Positions 6,802 through 13,896 of a stretch of DNA of 17,082 nt are shown here, piece by piece. Under the pieces are notes generated by a model. The model did no database searches, was not told where the DNA came from, and was given only the letters and a program-made list of their open reading frames with translations. The stretch's first letter is position 1. Every line of letters starts with the position of its first letter. Both the position numbers and the translations under genes were made by a program. Source of the stretch: Firmicutes bacterium CAG:882. Lineage in GTDB: Bacteria; Bacillota; Clostridia; Lachnospirales; Lachnospiraceae. The stretch covers positions 114,353 through 131,434 of the forward strand of contig FR895438.1 in NCBI GenBank assembly GCA_000435595.1. Direction: 5' to 3'.

Positions 6802-7514
6802 GGTTTCTTTACCCCGAACTTGTATCCGATACTCCAGACTGTGCTTATACTCCAGTATTCATTGTCATGTATTTTTTCGCGGATACGCTTTATGTGGACA
6901 TCAACAGTTCTTGTATCACCAACATATTCGTATCCCCATATATGGTCGAGAAGCTGTTCTCTTGTGAACACCTGATTAGGTGATGAAGCAAGAAAGTAGA
7001 GAAGCTCAAGCTCCTTTGGGGGCATGTCAATGTTCTTGCCCTTATATATTACTGAGTAGTTGGTTAAATTGATGAGCAGGTCAGGATATTCCACGTATTC
7101 TCCTACATTTTCAGCGGGGAGTGATGTCACAAGCGACGCTGCCTGCGCCTGCGCACGGCGTAGCACGGCCTTGACGCGGGCCACAAGCTCTTTGGAGTCA
7201 AAGGGCTTAATCATGTAATCATCAGCACCGAGTTCGAGTCCTAATACCTTGTCGAACACTTCGCCCTTTGCGGAAAGCATGATAATCGGGACATTGGAGG
7301 TGCGTCTGATTTCACGGCATACCTGATAGCCGTCAATTCCCGGAAGCATCAGGTCTAACAGTATCAGATTAGGCTGGTATTGTGTGAACTGTTCAAGCGC
7401 CTGTTCTCCGTCCTCCACAATCATCGTATCAAAACATTCCTTCATCAGATAGAGGGATATAAGCTCTGCTATATTGTTGTCGTCGTCGACGATGAGTATT
7501 TTCTGTTTTGCCAT
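6798..7514 (-). CDS. OmpR/PhoB-family response regulator
   Basis: The protein has 238 residues. The receiver domain (about 4-118) has the acidic pocket D10-D11, phosphoacceptor D54 in L-L-D-L-M-L-P-G, switch S81 and K103 in the K-P-F motif, all as expected. The winged-helix output domain (about 140-236) carries the usual P-P-K-E-L-E-L-L-Y-F-L and R-T-V-D-V-H-I-K-R-I-R-x-K blocks, so it should bind direct repeats upstream of target promoters. AAGGAGA (complement of 7522-7528) stands 7-8 nt before the ATG. It lies 24 nt after mutS2 and overlaps the histidine kinase by 4 nt, consistent with a three-gene operon. Its targets cannot be read from this window. Confidence 0.94.
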   Translation of the reverse strand: MAKQKILIVDDDNNIAELISLYLMKECFDTMIVEDGEQALEQFTQYQPNLILLDLMLPGIDGYQVCREIRRTSNVPIIMLSAKGEVFDKVLGLELGADDYMIKPFDSKELVARVKAVLRRAQAQAASLVTSLPAENVGEYVEYPDLLINLTNYSVIYKGKNIDMPPKELELLYFLASSPNQVFTREQLLDHIWGYEYVGDTRTVDVHIKRIREKIHDNEYWSISTVWSIGYKFGVKKP

Positions 7515-7538
7515 ACTTAAGTCTCCTTATCTTTTTTT

Positions 7539-9917
7539 TTATTTGAATTCAGCGATGGTGACACCTGCATCACCTTCACCGAAGGTTCCAAGGCGGTATG
7601 ATTTGATGTACTTCTGCCGCTTTAAATGGTTCTGGACTGCGTTTCGTAAAGCTCCTGAGCCCTTACCGTGTACTATTCTGACTGACGGGATATGTGAGAG
7701 ATAGGCATCATCTAAGTACTTGTCAAGATGTGCAATCGCTTCATCGACGGTCATGCCGATGAGATTGATTTCGCTTGACAGTGTAAATGTCTTAGATGCT
7801 TTTATGGCGCCTGAGCCGCCCATTCCCTTCTTAACGGAAGCTTTATTGTTGTCTTCAAGTATTATTACGTCTTTTATGTTGACCTGTGAGTTGAGTATTC
7901 CCATTGTGACACTCAGATTGCCCTTGGAATCGGGGAGCGAGTGGACGGTTCCCTCAAGGTTCATGCTGAGAACCTTAACTCTGTCTCCGATGTGGAAGTC
8001 CTTTGCGGTGTAGTTCCTGCCGGAGGTTTTTGCGGTATTGTTGTTGAGCGTAAGCTTTCCGGATACGGAGTCTAATTTCTCTCTGGCGGACTTTCGTACT
8101 TTTTCCATCTCTGATGCAGATACGCCCTGACGCTCGTACTTATTGAACTTACGGATTACCTCGTCTGCATACTCCTTTGCATCCCTCAGAATATCAGCGG
8201 CCTCTTCGTTGGCGCGGCGGATGATATTATCGGAGCGTTCATCAAGTCTTTCCTGTTTTGCCTCAAGAGCTTTTTTTAGTTCGGCAACCTGTGCCTTGTA
8301 GGTTGAAATCTCCTCGCGCTCACGTTCTATTGTGACACGGCTCTCCTCAAGACTTGCAAGTAAATCCTCGAATGCCTTGTCGTTGGTGCCTATCTGATTC
8401 TTTGCGTTCTCTATGATATAATTCGGAAGTCCGAGCTTGCCTGATATGGCAAAGGCATTACTCTTTCCGGGTATACCGACTAAGAGACGGTAGGTAGGAG
8501 ATAAGGTGTTGACATCGAACTCACAGCAGGCGTTGACAACTCCGGGAGTGGAGAGTGCATATACCTTGATTTCACTGTAATGCGTTGTAGCCGCACAGGT
8601 AACCTGACGCTTGTGAAGGTCCTGAAGTATTGATATTGCGAGAGCGGCACCTTCGGTAGGGTCAGTACCGGCACAGAGCTCATCGAAGAGAACAAGGCTC
8701 TTGTAATCGGCTTTGGCGAGAATATCAACAATATGTGTCATGTGTGATGAGAAGGTCGAAAGACTCTGCTCAATACTTTGTTCGTCACCGATGTCGGCGA
8801 ACACTTCGTTAAATACGGATAATTCCGAGCCGTCAAATGCAGGGATATGAAGTCCTGCCTGCCCCATGAGTGTAAAAAGACCGATGGTCTTAAGGGTAAC
8901 AGTCTTACCGCCCGTGTTAGGACCTGTGATTACAAGCAGATTGAAGTCCCTGCCGAGATATACATCAATAGGTACAACCTTCTTAGGATTGATGAGAGGG
9001 TGTCTGCCCTTCTTTATGTTAATGTACCCGTTGGTGTTCATTACAGGCTCGCTTCCGTTACAGCTTTTGGATAAATTCGCTCTCGCGAAGATAAAATCAA
9101 GCTGTGTGAGTACCTTTAGGTCGGAGTGAAGACTGTCTATATACTGTGCTGCTTCGGCACTCAGATTGGCGAGAATTATATTGATTTCTTCAATCTCCTT
9201 GAGTTCAAGCTCGCGCAGCTCGTTGTTGAGCTTTACGACAGGCATAGGCTCGATAAAAAGTGTTGAGCCCGATGAGGACTGGTCGTGAATCATGCCGGGA
9301 ACCTGTGAACGGTATTCTGCCTTGACCGGAATACAGTATCGTCCTGCTCTTGTGGTGACGACGGCATCCTGCAGATAGGTTCGCTGACCGCCGACCATGG
9401 AGTTGAGCTCGGAGTGAATGCGGTCATTGGCGATTCTGATGTGCCTTCTTATGTCTTTAAGCTTTGCACTTGCGTCATCTGCCATCTCCTCGTCGGATAT
9501 AATGCAGCGGTTAATTTCACGGTTAAGGGTTGTGAGCGGTTCAATTGCTTCGAACATTGAATCAAGACAATCGCGTGATTCATCATCCGTCTCGCGCCTT
9601 CCGTAGGTCTTTACACGGCTGGCAACATTCAACATGGATGACAGTGCGAGAAGCTCGCTCATTCCGAGGCTTGCACCGATTTCAAGACGTTTAAGAGACA
9701 TTCCGACATCCTTGAGACCCGAAAAAGATACGCTGCCTTTTTTTACTATTCTGAACAGTGCATCTGAGGTTTCGCGCTGTGCTCTTTTAATATCATCTAT
9801 ATCTGTCATCGGAGTGAGCTTTCTGCAAAGCTCCTTTCCCATGTCGGAGGCTGCCTGCTCACAGAGCAGGTCTATGATTTTTGTGTACTCTAAAATTCTC
9901 AATGCTTTATCGTTCAT
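7539..9917 (-). CDS. mutS2: Endonuclease MutS2 / ribosome-collision factor
   Basis: The protein has 792 residues when started at the ATG complementary to 9915-9917, preceded by GGGGAG (complement of 9927-9932) 9 nt upstream; longer reading to 10067 runs through a repeat and is not supported. The core and lever region comes first, then the ATPase with Walker A G332-P-N-T-G-G-K338-T and Walker B L-V-L-F-D412-E413, a coiled coil (about 515-600), a KOW-like segment (about 640-690) and a C-terminal Smr domain (about 717-792) with H750-G-K-G-S-G. MutS2 lacks the mismatch-recognition domain of MutS. It has been linked both to suppression of recombination and, in Bacillus, to splitting of collided ribosomes. 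The Smr L-D-L-R motif is replaced by I-N-L-I. It is the first gene of an apparent operon with the two-component pair. Confidence 0.95.
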   Translation of the reverse strand: MNDKALRILEYTKIIDLLCEQAASDMGKELCRKLTPMTDIDDIKRAQRETSDALFRIVKKGSVSFSGLKDVGMSLKRLEIGASLGMSELLALSSMLNVASRVKTYGRRETDDESRDCLDSMFEAIEPLTTLNREINRCIISDEEMADDASAKLKDIRRHIRIANDRIHSELNSMVGGQRTYLQDAVVTTRAGRYCIPVKAEYRSQVPGMIHDQSSSGSTLFIEPMPVVKLNNELRELELKEIEEINIILANLSAEAAQYIDSLHSDLKVLTQLDFIFARANLSKSCNGSEPVMNTNGYINIKKGRHPLINPKKVVPIDVYLGRDFNLLVITGPNTGGKTVTLKTIGLFTLMGQAGLHIPAFDGSELSVFNEVFADIGDEQSIEQSLSTFSSHMTHIVDILAKADYKSLVLFDELCAGTDPTEGAALAISILQDLHKRQVTCAATTHYSEIKVYALSTPGVVNACCEFDVNTLSPTYRLLVGIPGKSNAFAISGKLGLPNYIIENAKNQIGTNDKAFEDLLASLEESRVTIEREREEISTYKAQVAELKKALEAKQERLDERSDNIIRRANEEAADILRDAKEYADEVIRKFNKYERQGVSASEMEKVRKSAREKLDSVSGKLTLNNNTAKTSGRNYTAKDFHIGDRVKVLSMNLEGTVHSLPDSKGNLSVTMGILNSQVNIKDVIILEDNNKASVKKGMGGSGAIKASKTFTLSSEINLIGMTVDEAIAHLDKYLDDAYLSHIPSVRIVHGKGSGALRNAVQNHLKRQKYIKSYRLGTFGEGDAGVTIAEFK

Positions 9918-9940
9918 TATGATGTTCTCCCCAAAAAATT

Positions 9941-9993
9941 TCCAATAGATATAGTGCTTTGTCTGCAAGCAGCCACGCACATATGTATTGATG
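9941..9993 (-). repeat. Copy 1 of a palindromic repeat in the mutS2 leader, with attenuator-like T run
   Basis: Positions 9941-9980 are identical over 40 bp to 10119-10158 in the same orientation. The flank 9981-9993 (ATATGTATTGATG) partly mirrors the left part, giving a stem with GTGC/GCAC, ATAT and CAATA pairs broken by one bulge and one mismatch. Read on the minus strand, this hairpin is followed by GGAAATTTTTT and then the mutS2 Shine-Dalgarno sequence, so it has the form of an intrinsic terminator or attenuator. That role is inference. Confidence 0.75.
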
Positions 9994-10018
9994 AATAAAT
10001 CATGCCTAAATAATAATA

Positions 10019-10092
10019 GTGATTTCTCCGTTCTGCGAACTGTCGAAATCACAACAGTCATTCGCAATTCATAGGTTCAGCTTCGCAGAACC
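10019..10092. repeat. Cluster of overlapping inverted repeats between the two palindromic repeats
   Basis: Several exact inverted pairs share sequence: GTGATTTC (10019-10026) with GAAATCAC (10045-10052); GTTCTGCGAA (10030-10039) with TTCGCAGAAC (10082-10091); ACTGT (10039-10043) with ACAGT (10054-10058); TGCGAA (10034-10039) with TTCGCA at either 10061-10066 or 10082-10087; GGTTC (10074-10078) with GAACC (10088-10092). They cannot all form at once, so the segment can adopt alternative folds. It would be transcribed as part of the mutS2 leader. Confidence 0.6.
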
Positions 10093-10113
10093 ATTACTTG
10101 CTCATGCCTGTTT

Positions 10114-10174
10114 ATCCATCCAATAGATATAGTGCTTTGTCTGCAAGCAGCCACGCACTATATCTATTGATGGA
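10114..10174 (-). repeat. Copy 2 of the palindromic repeat, near-perfect long hairpin
   Basis: Arm 10115-10135 pairs with 10155-10174 in 20 base pairs with one bulged C (10120 or 10121); the 19-nt centre (10136-10154) holds CTGCAAGCAG, which can form a small inner stem. Positions 10119-10158 are the exact direct repeat of 9941-9980. In the proposed mutS2 transcript this hairpin starts within about 10 nt of the 5' end. No T run follows it on the minus strand, so it is not a simple terminator in that direction. Confidence 0.8.
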
Positions 10175-10186
10175 ATTATTATTTAC

Positions 10187-10215
10187 ATTCTAGCTTAAAA
10201 TGTATAAAACTGCAA
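10187..10215 (-). promoter_or_regulatory. Candidate sigma-A promoter for mutS2 operon
   Basis: On the minus strand TTGCAG (complement of 10210-10215) and TAGAAT (complement of 10187-10192) are 17 nt apart, matching 4 of 6 and 5 of 6 consensus positions. Transcription would begin near 10180 and give a leader of about 260 nt holding both palindromic repeats before the mutS2 start at 9917. This is the best-placed candidate; it is not proven. Confidence 0.55.
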
Positions 10216-10235
10216 ACTATTTTCGCAAAAGATAC

Positions 10236-10264
10236 TTGACAATCGTATGAGATACATCTATAAT
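10236..10264 (+). promoter_or_regulatory. Consensus sigma-A promoter of the Tad pilus operon
   Basis: TTGACA (10236-10241) and TATAAT (10259-10264) are separated by exactly 17 nt, a perfect match to the housekeeping promoter. Transcription would begin near 10271, about 98 nt before the cpaF-like ATG. It is back to back with the candidate mutS2 promoter; the two -35 elements are about 20 bp apart, so the divergent operons could share regulator sites. Confidence 0.82.
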
Positions 10265-10272
10265 CGGTATCG

Positions 10273-10340
10273 AAGCTGATATCAAGCTTTATCTGTAATA
10301 ATTCATGAATTTTCTTTTTACCGGTAATCAGGTATTTACC
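10273..10340 (+). promoter_or_regulatory. Palindrome-rich leader of the Tad operon
   Basis: Three small symmetric elements occur between the promoter and the first gene: AAGCT/AGCTT (10273-10277 and 10285-10289) around GATATCA, the 12-bp palindrome AATTCATGAATT (10300-10311), and the 10-bp palindrome TTACCGGTAA (10318-10327), whose GGTAA can also pair with TTACC at 10336-10340. They may be operator sites or weak RNA hairpins. I compared the leader by eye with the c-di-GMP-I riboswitch core and saw no match. Confidence 0.35.
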
Positions 10341-10368
10341 CAGTTGTGAATTTTGAAAGGAGGTATAC

Positions 10369-11571
10369 ATGATTTTTGCGGCACGAAAAAAAGTGTTGCC
10401 GGAAACTAAGCGGGAGCGGGCCACGGAGCAGCTTTCAGAGACGGATATTGTGAAGAGAGTTGTTGATTATGTCACATCCGGTTTTAATGTGGCAAGATTT
10501 AACATGTGCGAGAGAGGGGAGATCAGCAGGGAGACTTTTGCGGACGAGATTAAGACGTATATCAAAAATAATTATTATGTGTCGAAGGCGCAGGTGGAGA
10601 GTATATATGAGCAGTTTGCGAGGTTTGTGTGGAGCTACTACATTATCGATGGCTTGATAGCCGATCCGGATATTTCGGACATACGAATCACCGATGCATC
10701 ACATGTGTATATCAAGAAGCGGGGGGTGAGAAGTCTTTCGGGAGTCCGATTTGAGAGTGCCGATGACTATGAGCGGTTCATAGAGCGTGTTGCACTGAAA
10801 AATAAGGTAAATATGGCAAACAACAATGCCATCAATATATTTACGGACAAGAGCCAGAAGGATTGGATACTGAGATTTAATCTGTCGACAAAGTTCGTGC
10901 TGTCGGCGCAGGCACCTATGCTTCACATAAGAAAGCACGCCAGAAAAAAGAAGCTTTTTCCGAGACTTGTCGCGGAGGCGATGTTAAGTGAGGAGCTGGC
11001 TGATACATTGAGGCGTAAGATTGAGGCGGGCGAGTCATTTCTGGTGTGCGGAGCGGGCTCCGCCGGTAAAACCACGCTCATGAATGCCATGCTTGAGATT
11101 ATTCCGATGAGTTTTTCCATATTTTGTGTTCAGGAATCGGAGGAACTGTTCTCGATGCAGCCGAGAGAATTTTGTGCATATCATATTGTGGAGAACCGCG
11201 GTGAGGGGAAGCTTCGTTACTCACTTGAGGACATTTCAAGAAACGGACTGCTTGTCGACTCGGATGTATATATGATTGGTGAGATTAAGGGCGGCGAGGC
11301 GAAAGACTTTCTGTATGCGGTCCACACGGGAGCGATATGCTATGCATCAATCCATGCGAATTCGCCGAGGGACGCATATTTTCGACTGGTGGATTATGTC
11401 AAAAGAAGCAGCAGCCATTCTACGGATGAAATCATGTTCATGCTGCGTTTCCTAAAAAATTGTATTTTCATGAAAAAATATAAAATTCAAACAATAGCTG
11501 AGGTCGGATGGTCGGAGGAACAAAAGAAACTGACATTTGACACCATATATGAGCGGAGGGAGACAGGATGA
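10369..11571 (+). CDS. cpaF: CpaF/TadA-like secretion ATPase of Tad pilus
   Basis: This 400-residue type II/IV secretion ATPase should power assembly of the Tad (type IVb) pilus at the cytoplasmic face of the membrane. The N-terminal helical region (about 20-90) leads to the N-domain strand set (D-I-S-D-I-R-I-T). The ATPase then has Walker A G228-A-G-S-A-G-K234-T-T, Walker B with I-G-E-I-K-G-G-E-A (303-311) and the histidine box S-I-H329-A-N-S-P. Compared with the common G-x-x-G-S-G-K-T and G-E-V-R-G-x-E-A, it has Ala in the loop and Lys for Arg, but no clear loss of a catalytic residue. AAAGGAGG (10356-10363) lies 5 nt before the ATG. The stop overlaps the next start as ATGA (11568-11571). 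Confidence 0.93.
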   Translation: MIFAARKKVLPETKRERATEQLSETDIVKRVVDYVTSGFNVARFNMCERGEISRETFADEIKTYIKNNYYVSKAQVESIYEQFARFVWSYYIIDGLIADPDISDIRITDASHVYIKKRGVRSLSGVRFESADDYERFIERVALKNKVNMANNNAINIFTDKSQKDWILRFNLSTKFVLSAQAPMLHIRKHARKKKLFPRLVAEAMLSEELADTLRRKIEAGESFLVCGAGSAGKTTLMNAMLEIIPMSFSIFCVQESEELFSMQPREFCAYHIVENRGEGKLRYSLEDISRNGLLVDSDVYMIGEIKGGEAKDFLYAVHTGAICYASIHANSPRDAYFRLVDYVKRSSSHSTDEIMFMLRFLKNCIFMKKYKIQTIAEVGWSEEQKKLTFDTIYERRETG

Positions 11572-12554
11572 TTATATATCTTATTGCAGCGGCTCATATA
11601 CTTGCCCTTGTGCTGTCACTGGTGGCTGCATATTCATTTATTAATTACATTGTGAGAACCAACATGCTGCGCGAGAGCATTGAGGAAATATATGCGGGAA
11701 TAAACAGCCTTTCAGGCAGCCGTGAGGAGATTGCCGCAGAGTTAAAGGCGCTGTATGGGAGCATGGGGAAAAGAGGATTTATAGCACATGTTCAGGATAA
11801 TCTGGAATACAGTGGAATGACACTGAGGTTTAATTGGATGACTCCGGAGCTCTATATAGTCATTATGACGGTCTTGTCGGCGGTTGTGTCAGTGGGAATA
11901 TGTATCCTGACCGGAAGATGGTATGCGGGTGTGGCTGCGGTGATGGCAATGTTGGGAATTACGGAGTATATGTTTGCCAGAATTAGGGATTACAGGTACC
12001 GGAGGGAGGAGAAACAGCTCCTTGCAATGGTAAATTGTATTGAAAACTGTGCAGCGGAATCAGATGACATCATATATATTCTTGAAAAGACGGGAGACAT
12101 GGTGGAGGGACCTATACATGATGAGCTTCTGCGGGCGGTAACGCAGGTCAGAAGCGGTGTGCAGGGTGGTATGGCAATCGGTGGGCTTGAGAACAGGATA
12201 GAGCATGAATTTTTCAGAACACTTATAAGAAATCTTGAAATATCATCAAGAAACAATGCAAATTATCGTGAGATTACGGCACAGTGCAGAGGGCTTCTTG
12301 CGGGACAGTTAGACAACAGCAGACGGCTTGACGAGATATACAGAGAGGCAAAGATAAGACTGACCTCAATACTTGCGGGAGCTGCAGCCTGTCTTGTCAT
12401 TATGTCACAGTCAATTCTTGATACAGGAATATATGGTCTGTTTAGCATGCTCACTGAGAGTGTGATTGGAAATCTGCTTATAGCGGCAACCTGTGCGTCT
12501 TTCATATTTATTGTGTATTTTGCATTCATAAAGGGAAAGCGGGGGATGAGATAA
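11568..12554 (+). CDS. tadB: TadB-like inner-membrane platform protein
   Basis: The protein has 328 residues. Hydrophobic segments lie near 3-27, 94-114, 118-137, 264-283 and 300-321, with a cytoplasmic four-helix-type region between about 140 and 260 that fits the GspF/T2SSF fold (A-E-S-D-D-I-I-Y-I-L-E-K, then a later R-N-L-E-I-S-S-R). With the TadC-like protein it should form the platform on which the CpaF ATPase turns. Assignment rests on topology, size and position after the ATPase more than on sharp motifs. The start overlaps the cpaF stop by 4 nt and the stop overlaps the next start by 1 nt (TAATG). Confidence 0.82.
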   Translation: MIIYLIAAAHILALVLSLVAAYSFINYIVRTNMLRESIEEIYAGINSLSGSREEIAAELKALYGSMGKRGFIAHVQDNLEYSGMTLRFNWMTPELYIVIMTVLSAVVSVGICILTGRWYAGVAAVMAMLGITEYMFARIRDYRYRREEKQLLAMVNCIENCAAESDDIIYILEKTGDMVEGPIHDELLRAVTQVRSGVQGGMAIGGLENRIEHEFFRTLIRNLEISSRNNANYREITAQCRGLLAGQLDNSRRLDEIYREAKIRLTSILAGAAACLVIMSQSILDTGIYGLFSMLTESVIGNLLIAATCASFIFIVYFAFIKGKRGMR

Positions 12555-13231
12555 TGGTGTTTTCCGTCATGAAAAGGCTGGATGCACTTGGAGTTACATA
12601 TTATTCGAGAGGGAAAATCACACCTCGCACATTTTTTGCGGGAAAGATGCTGTGTGCGGCAGCAGGCTTTATACTTGGGCTTATATTGAACCCGCCAATG
12701 GCGATTGTGTTTGCAGTGCCGGCATTTTTCTACCCGGATATAAGGGCGATTGCAAGAAACAGACGTGACAATATGAAGATGCTTGGGAGCATAAGGGATG
12801 TGTATGATGTCGTGTACCTGCAGACAAATGCAGGGGAGTACATAACAAAGACACTGATAGATGCTTACAGGGTGGCGGCTCATCCGAGACTTAAGGCTGC
12901 GCTTATAGCCCTGACCGGCGATATAATATCATCTAATGACCTTGTGGCATCCGTTGAAGCCTTCGGTCAGAAGTTTGAGAACGAGAATATAGACAATCTG
13001 GTGGTTATTGTCAGGCAGATTATGAAAAACGGAGTGTCGGATGCGATGCTGTCGGACATAAGACAGTATCTGACAACACTTATGTTAAGCTATAACAGAT
13101 ACGAACAGGAGCGGACTAAGCGTATGGGGGATATCTGTATGTTTGCCGTATTTTTCTGCATGATGGCGATATTGGTGTATGCCGGCATCGTGGGTCTGCT
13201 TGAATCGGCAAAATTGTTTACTATGGGTTAA
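12554..13231 (+). CDS. tadC: TadC-like inner-membrane platform protein
   Basis: The protein has 225 residues, shorter than the roughly 280-320 usual for TadC. Two close hydrophobic segments (about 27-45 and 47-60), a long polar helical region (about 62-190, including R-D-V-Y-D-V-V-Y-L-Q-T-N-A-G-E-Y) and one C-terminal hydrophobic segment (about 193-216) give the expected layout of a T2SSF-type subunit. The ATG shares its A with the stop of the TadB-like gene (TAATG at 12552-12556), so translation is coupled. GGGGG just upstream may serve as ribosome site. It could be called simply a second T2SSF-like protein. Confidence 0.75.
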   Translation: MVFSVMKRLDALGVTYYSRGKITPRTFFAGKMLCAAAGFILGLILNPPMAIVFAVPAFFYPDIRAIARNRRDNMKMLGSIRDVYDVVYLQTNAGEYITKTLIDAYRVAAHPRLKAALIALTGDIISSNDLVASVEAFGQKFENENIDNLVVIVRQIMKNGVSDAMLSDIRQYLTTLMLSYNRYEQERTKRMGDICMFAVFFCMMAILVYAGIVGLLESAKLFTMG

Positions 13232-13254
13232 TTTATGGAAAAATAGGAGGAAAT

Positions 13255-13461
13255 ATGAACAATTATTTTGTATTCAATGCGGTTAAGACAGTAAAGAGTG
13301 TGATTATGAGAAAAAAGGCGGCGAGTGCGGTTATAGGAGAGGTGCTTGTGATGATAGTTGTTGTTGCGATGGCGGCGCTTTTTAAGTCAGGCGGTATCAG
13401 ATTCATACAGGATATATGGACAACAATGACGACAACGGCTTCACAGATGTTTGCATCATAG
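13255..13461 (+). CDS. flp: Flp-type IVb pilin-like major subunit candidate
   Basis: The protein has 68 residues: a basic leader (R19-K20-K21) then I-G-E29-V-L-V-M-I-V-V-V-A-M-A-A-L-F-K and a short tail, the shape of clostridial Flp1-family pilins. If E29 is the usual Glu at +5 of the mature protein, cleavage would fall after S24, whereas Gly is normal at -1. AGGAGG (13245-13250) lies 4 nt before the ATG and supports the long leader over a second ATG at residue 18. Strong ribosome site, small size and place between the platform and pseudopilin genes suggest the main pilus subunit. It should be processed by the peptidase encoded at 15184. Confidence 0.78.
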   Translation: MNNYFVFNAVKTVKSVIMRKKAASAVIGEVLVMIVVVAMAALFKSGGIRFIQDIWTTMTTTASQMFAS

Positions 13462-13473
13462 GGCGGCAAATGT

Positions 13474-13896
13474 ATGAAAGCTGTATTCCGGAAGAAAAAA
13501 GCGGTGGGAAACATGTTGTCATGTATGCTCGGTATGCTGTTTTTGTTCATTGTCATGTATTTAGGTCTGGATATATATGCAAGACTCAATCTTGCGATAA
13601 AGAAGATAGGGATTGAGCGAAAGTACATGCTGTATATGGAGACGCAGGGGTATCTTGCACCGGAGAGGAAGGAAGCACTCGCAAGCGAACTCACGGCAAT
13701 CGGAGTTGAGAATATTTCATTTAGCGGAAGCACGCTTGCCCCAATCAGTTACGGGCAGGAGGTTGTATTGTCTGTGACGGGCACGATCAGGACGAATGCG
13801 GTTGTGGGGATAACACAGCAGTTTTCATTTATAAGGGAGGGTGGCAGTAATTTCAAAATATACAGAAAATCGACAGCGAAGAATAAGAGCGGTTAG
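13474..13896 (+). CDS. Single-membrane-segment pseudopilin-like protein (DUF4320-like)
   Basis: The protein has 140 residues: basic N-terminus with K7-K8-K9, then G12 before a hydrophobic segment (about 13-33), then an extracytoplasmic domain of about 105 residues rich in beta-strand patterns (I-S-F-S-G-S-T..., V-V-L-S-V-T-G-T-I). The layout is that of minor pilins encoded in Firmicutes Tad loci; the DUF4320 resemblance is from memory and tentative. G12 could be a prepilin -1 residue, but position +5 is Cys17, not Glu. The ribosome site GGGCGG (13461-13466) is mediocre. Its last 56 nt overlap the next gene in another frame. Confidence 0.75.
   Translation: MKAVFRKKKAVGNMLSCMLGMLFLFIVMYLGLDIYARLNLAIKKIGIERKYMLYMETQGYLAPERKEALASELTAIGVENISFSGSTLAPISYGQEVVLSVTGTIRTNAVVGITQQFSFIREGGSNFKIYRKSTAKNKSG

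Noticed and set aside
9918..10067. N-terminal extension of MutS2 by 50 residues
   Set aside because: The extension is translated from the palindromic repeat region, while the ATG at 9917 has a good Shine-Dalgarno sequence and gives the normal MutS2 N-terminus and length.
9941..10174. CRISPR array
   Set aside because: Only two repeat copies 178 bp apart, each palindromic over its full length, and no cas genes; spacing and number do not fit.
9941..10174. Complete insertion sequence
   Set aside because: No transposase reading frame is present; at most a small non-coding repeat element can be claimed.
10265..10368. Cyclic di-GMP riboswitch before the pilus operon
   Set aside because: Such switches are common upstream of pilus genes, but I could not find the conserved core sequences of the c-di-GMP-I class in this short leader.
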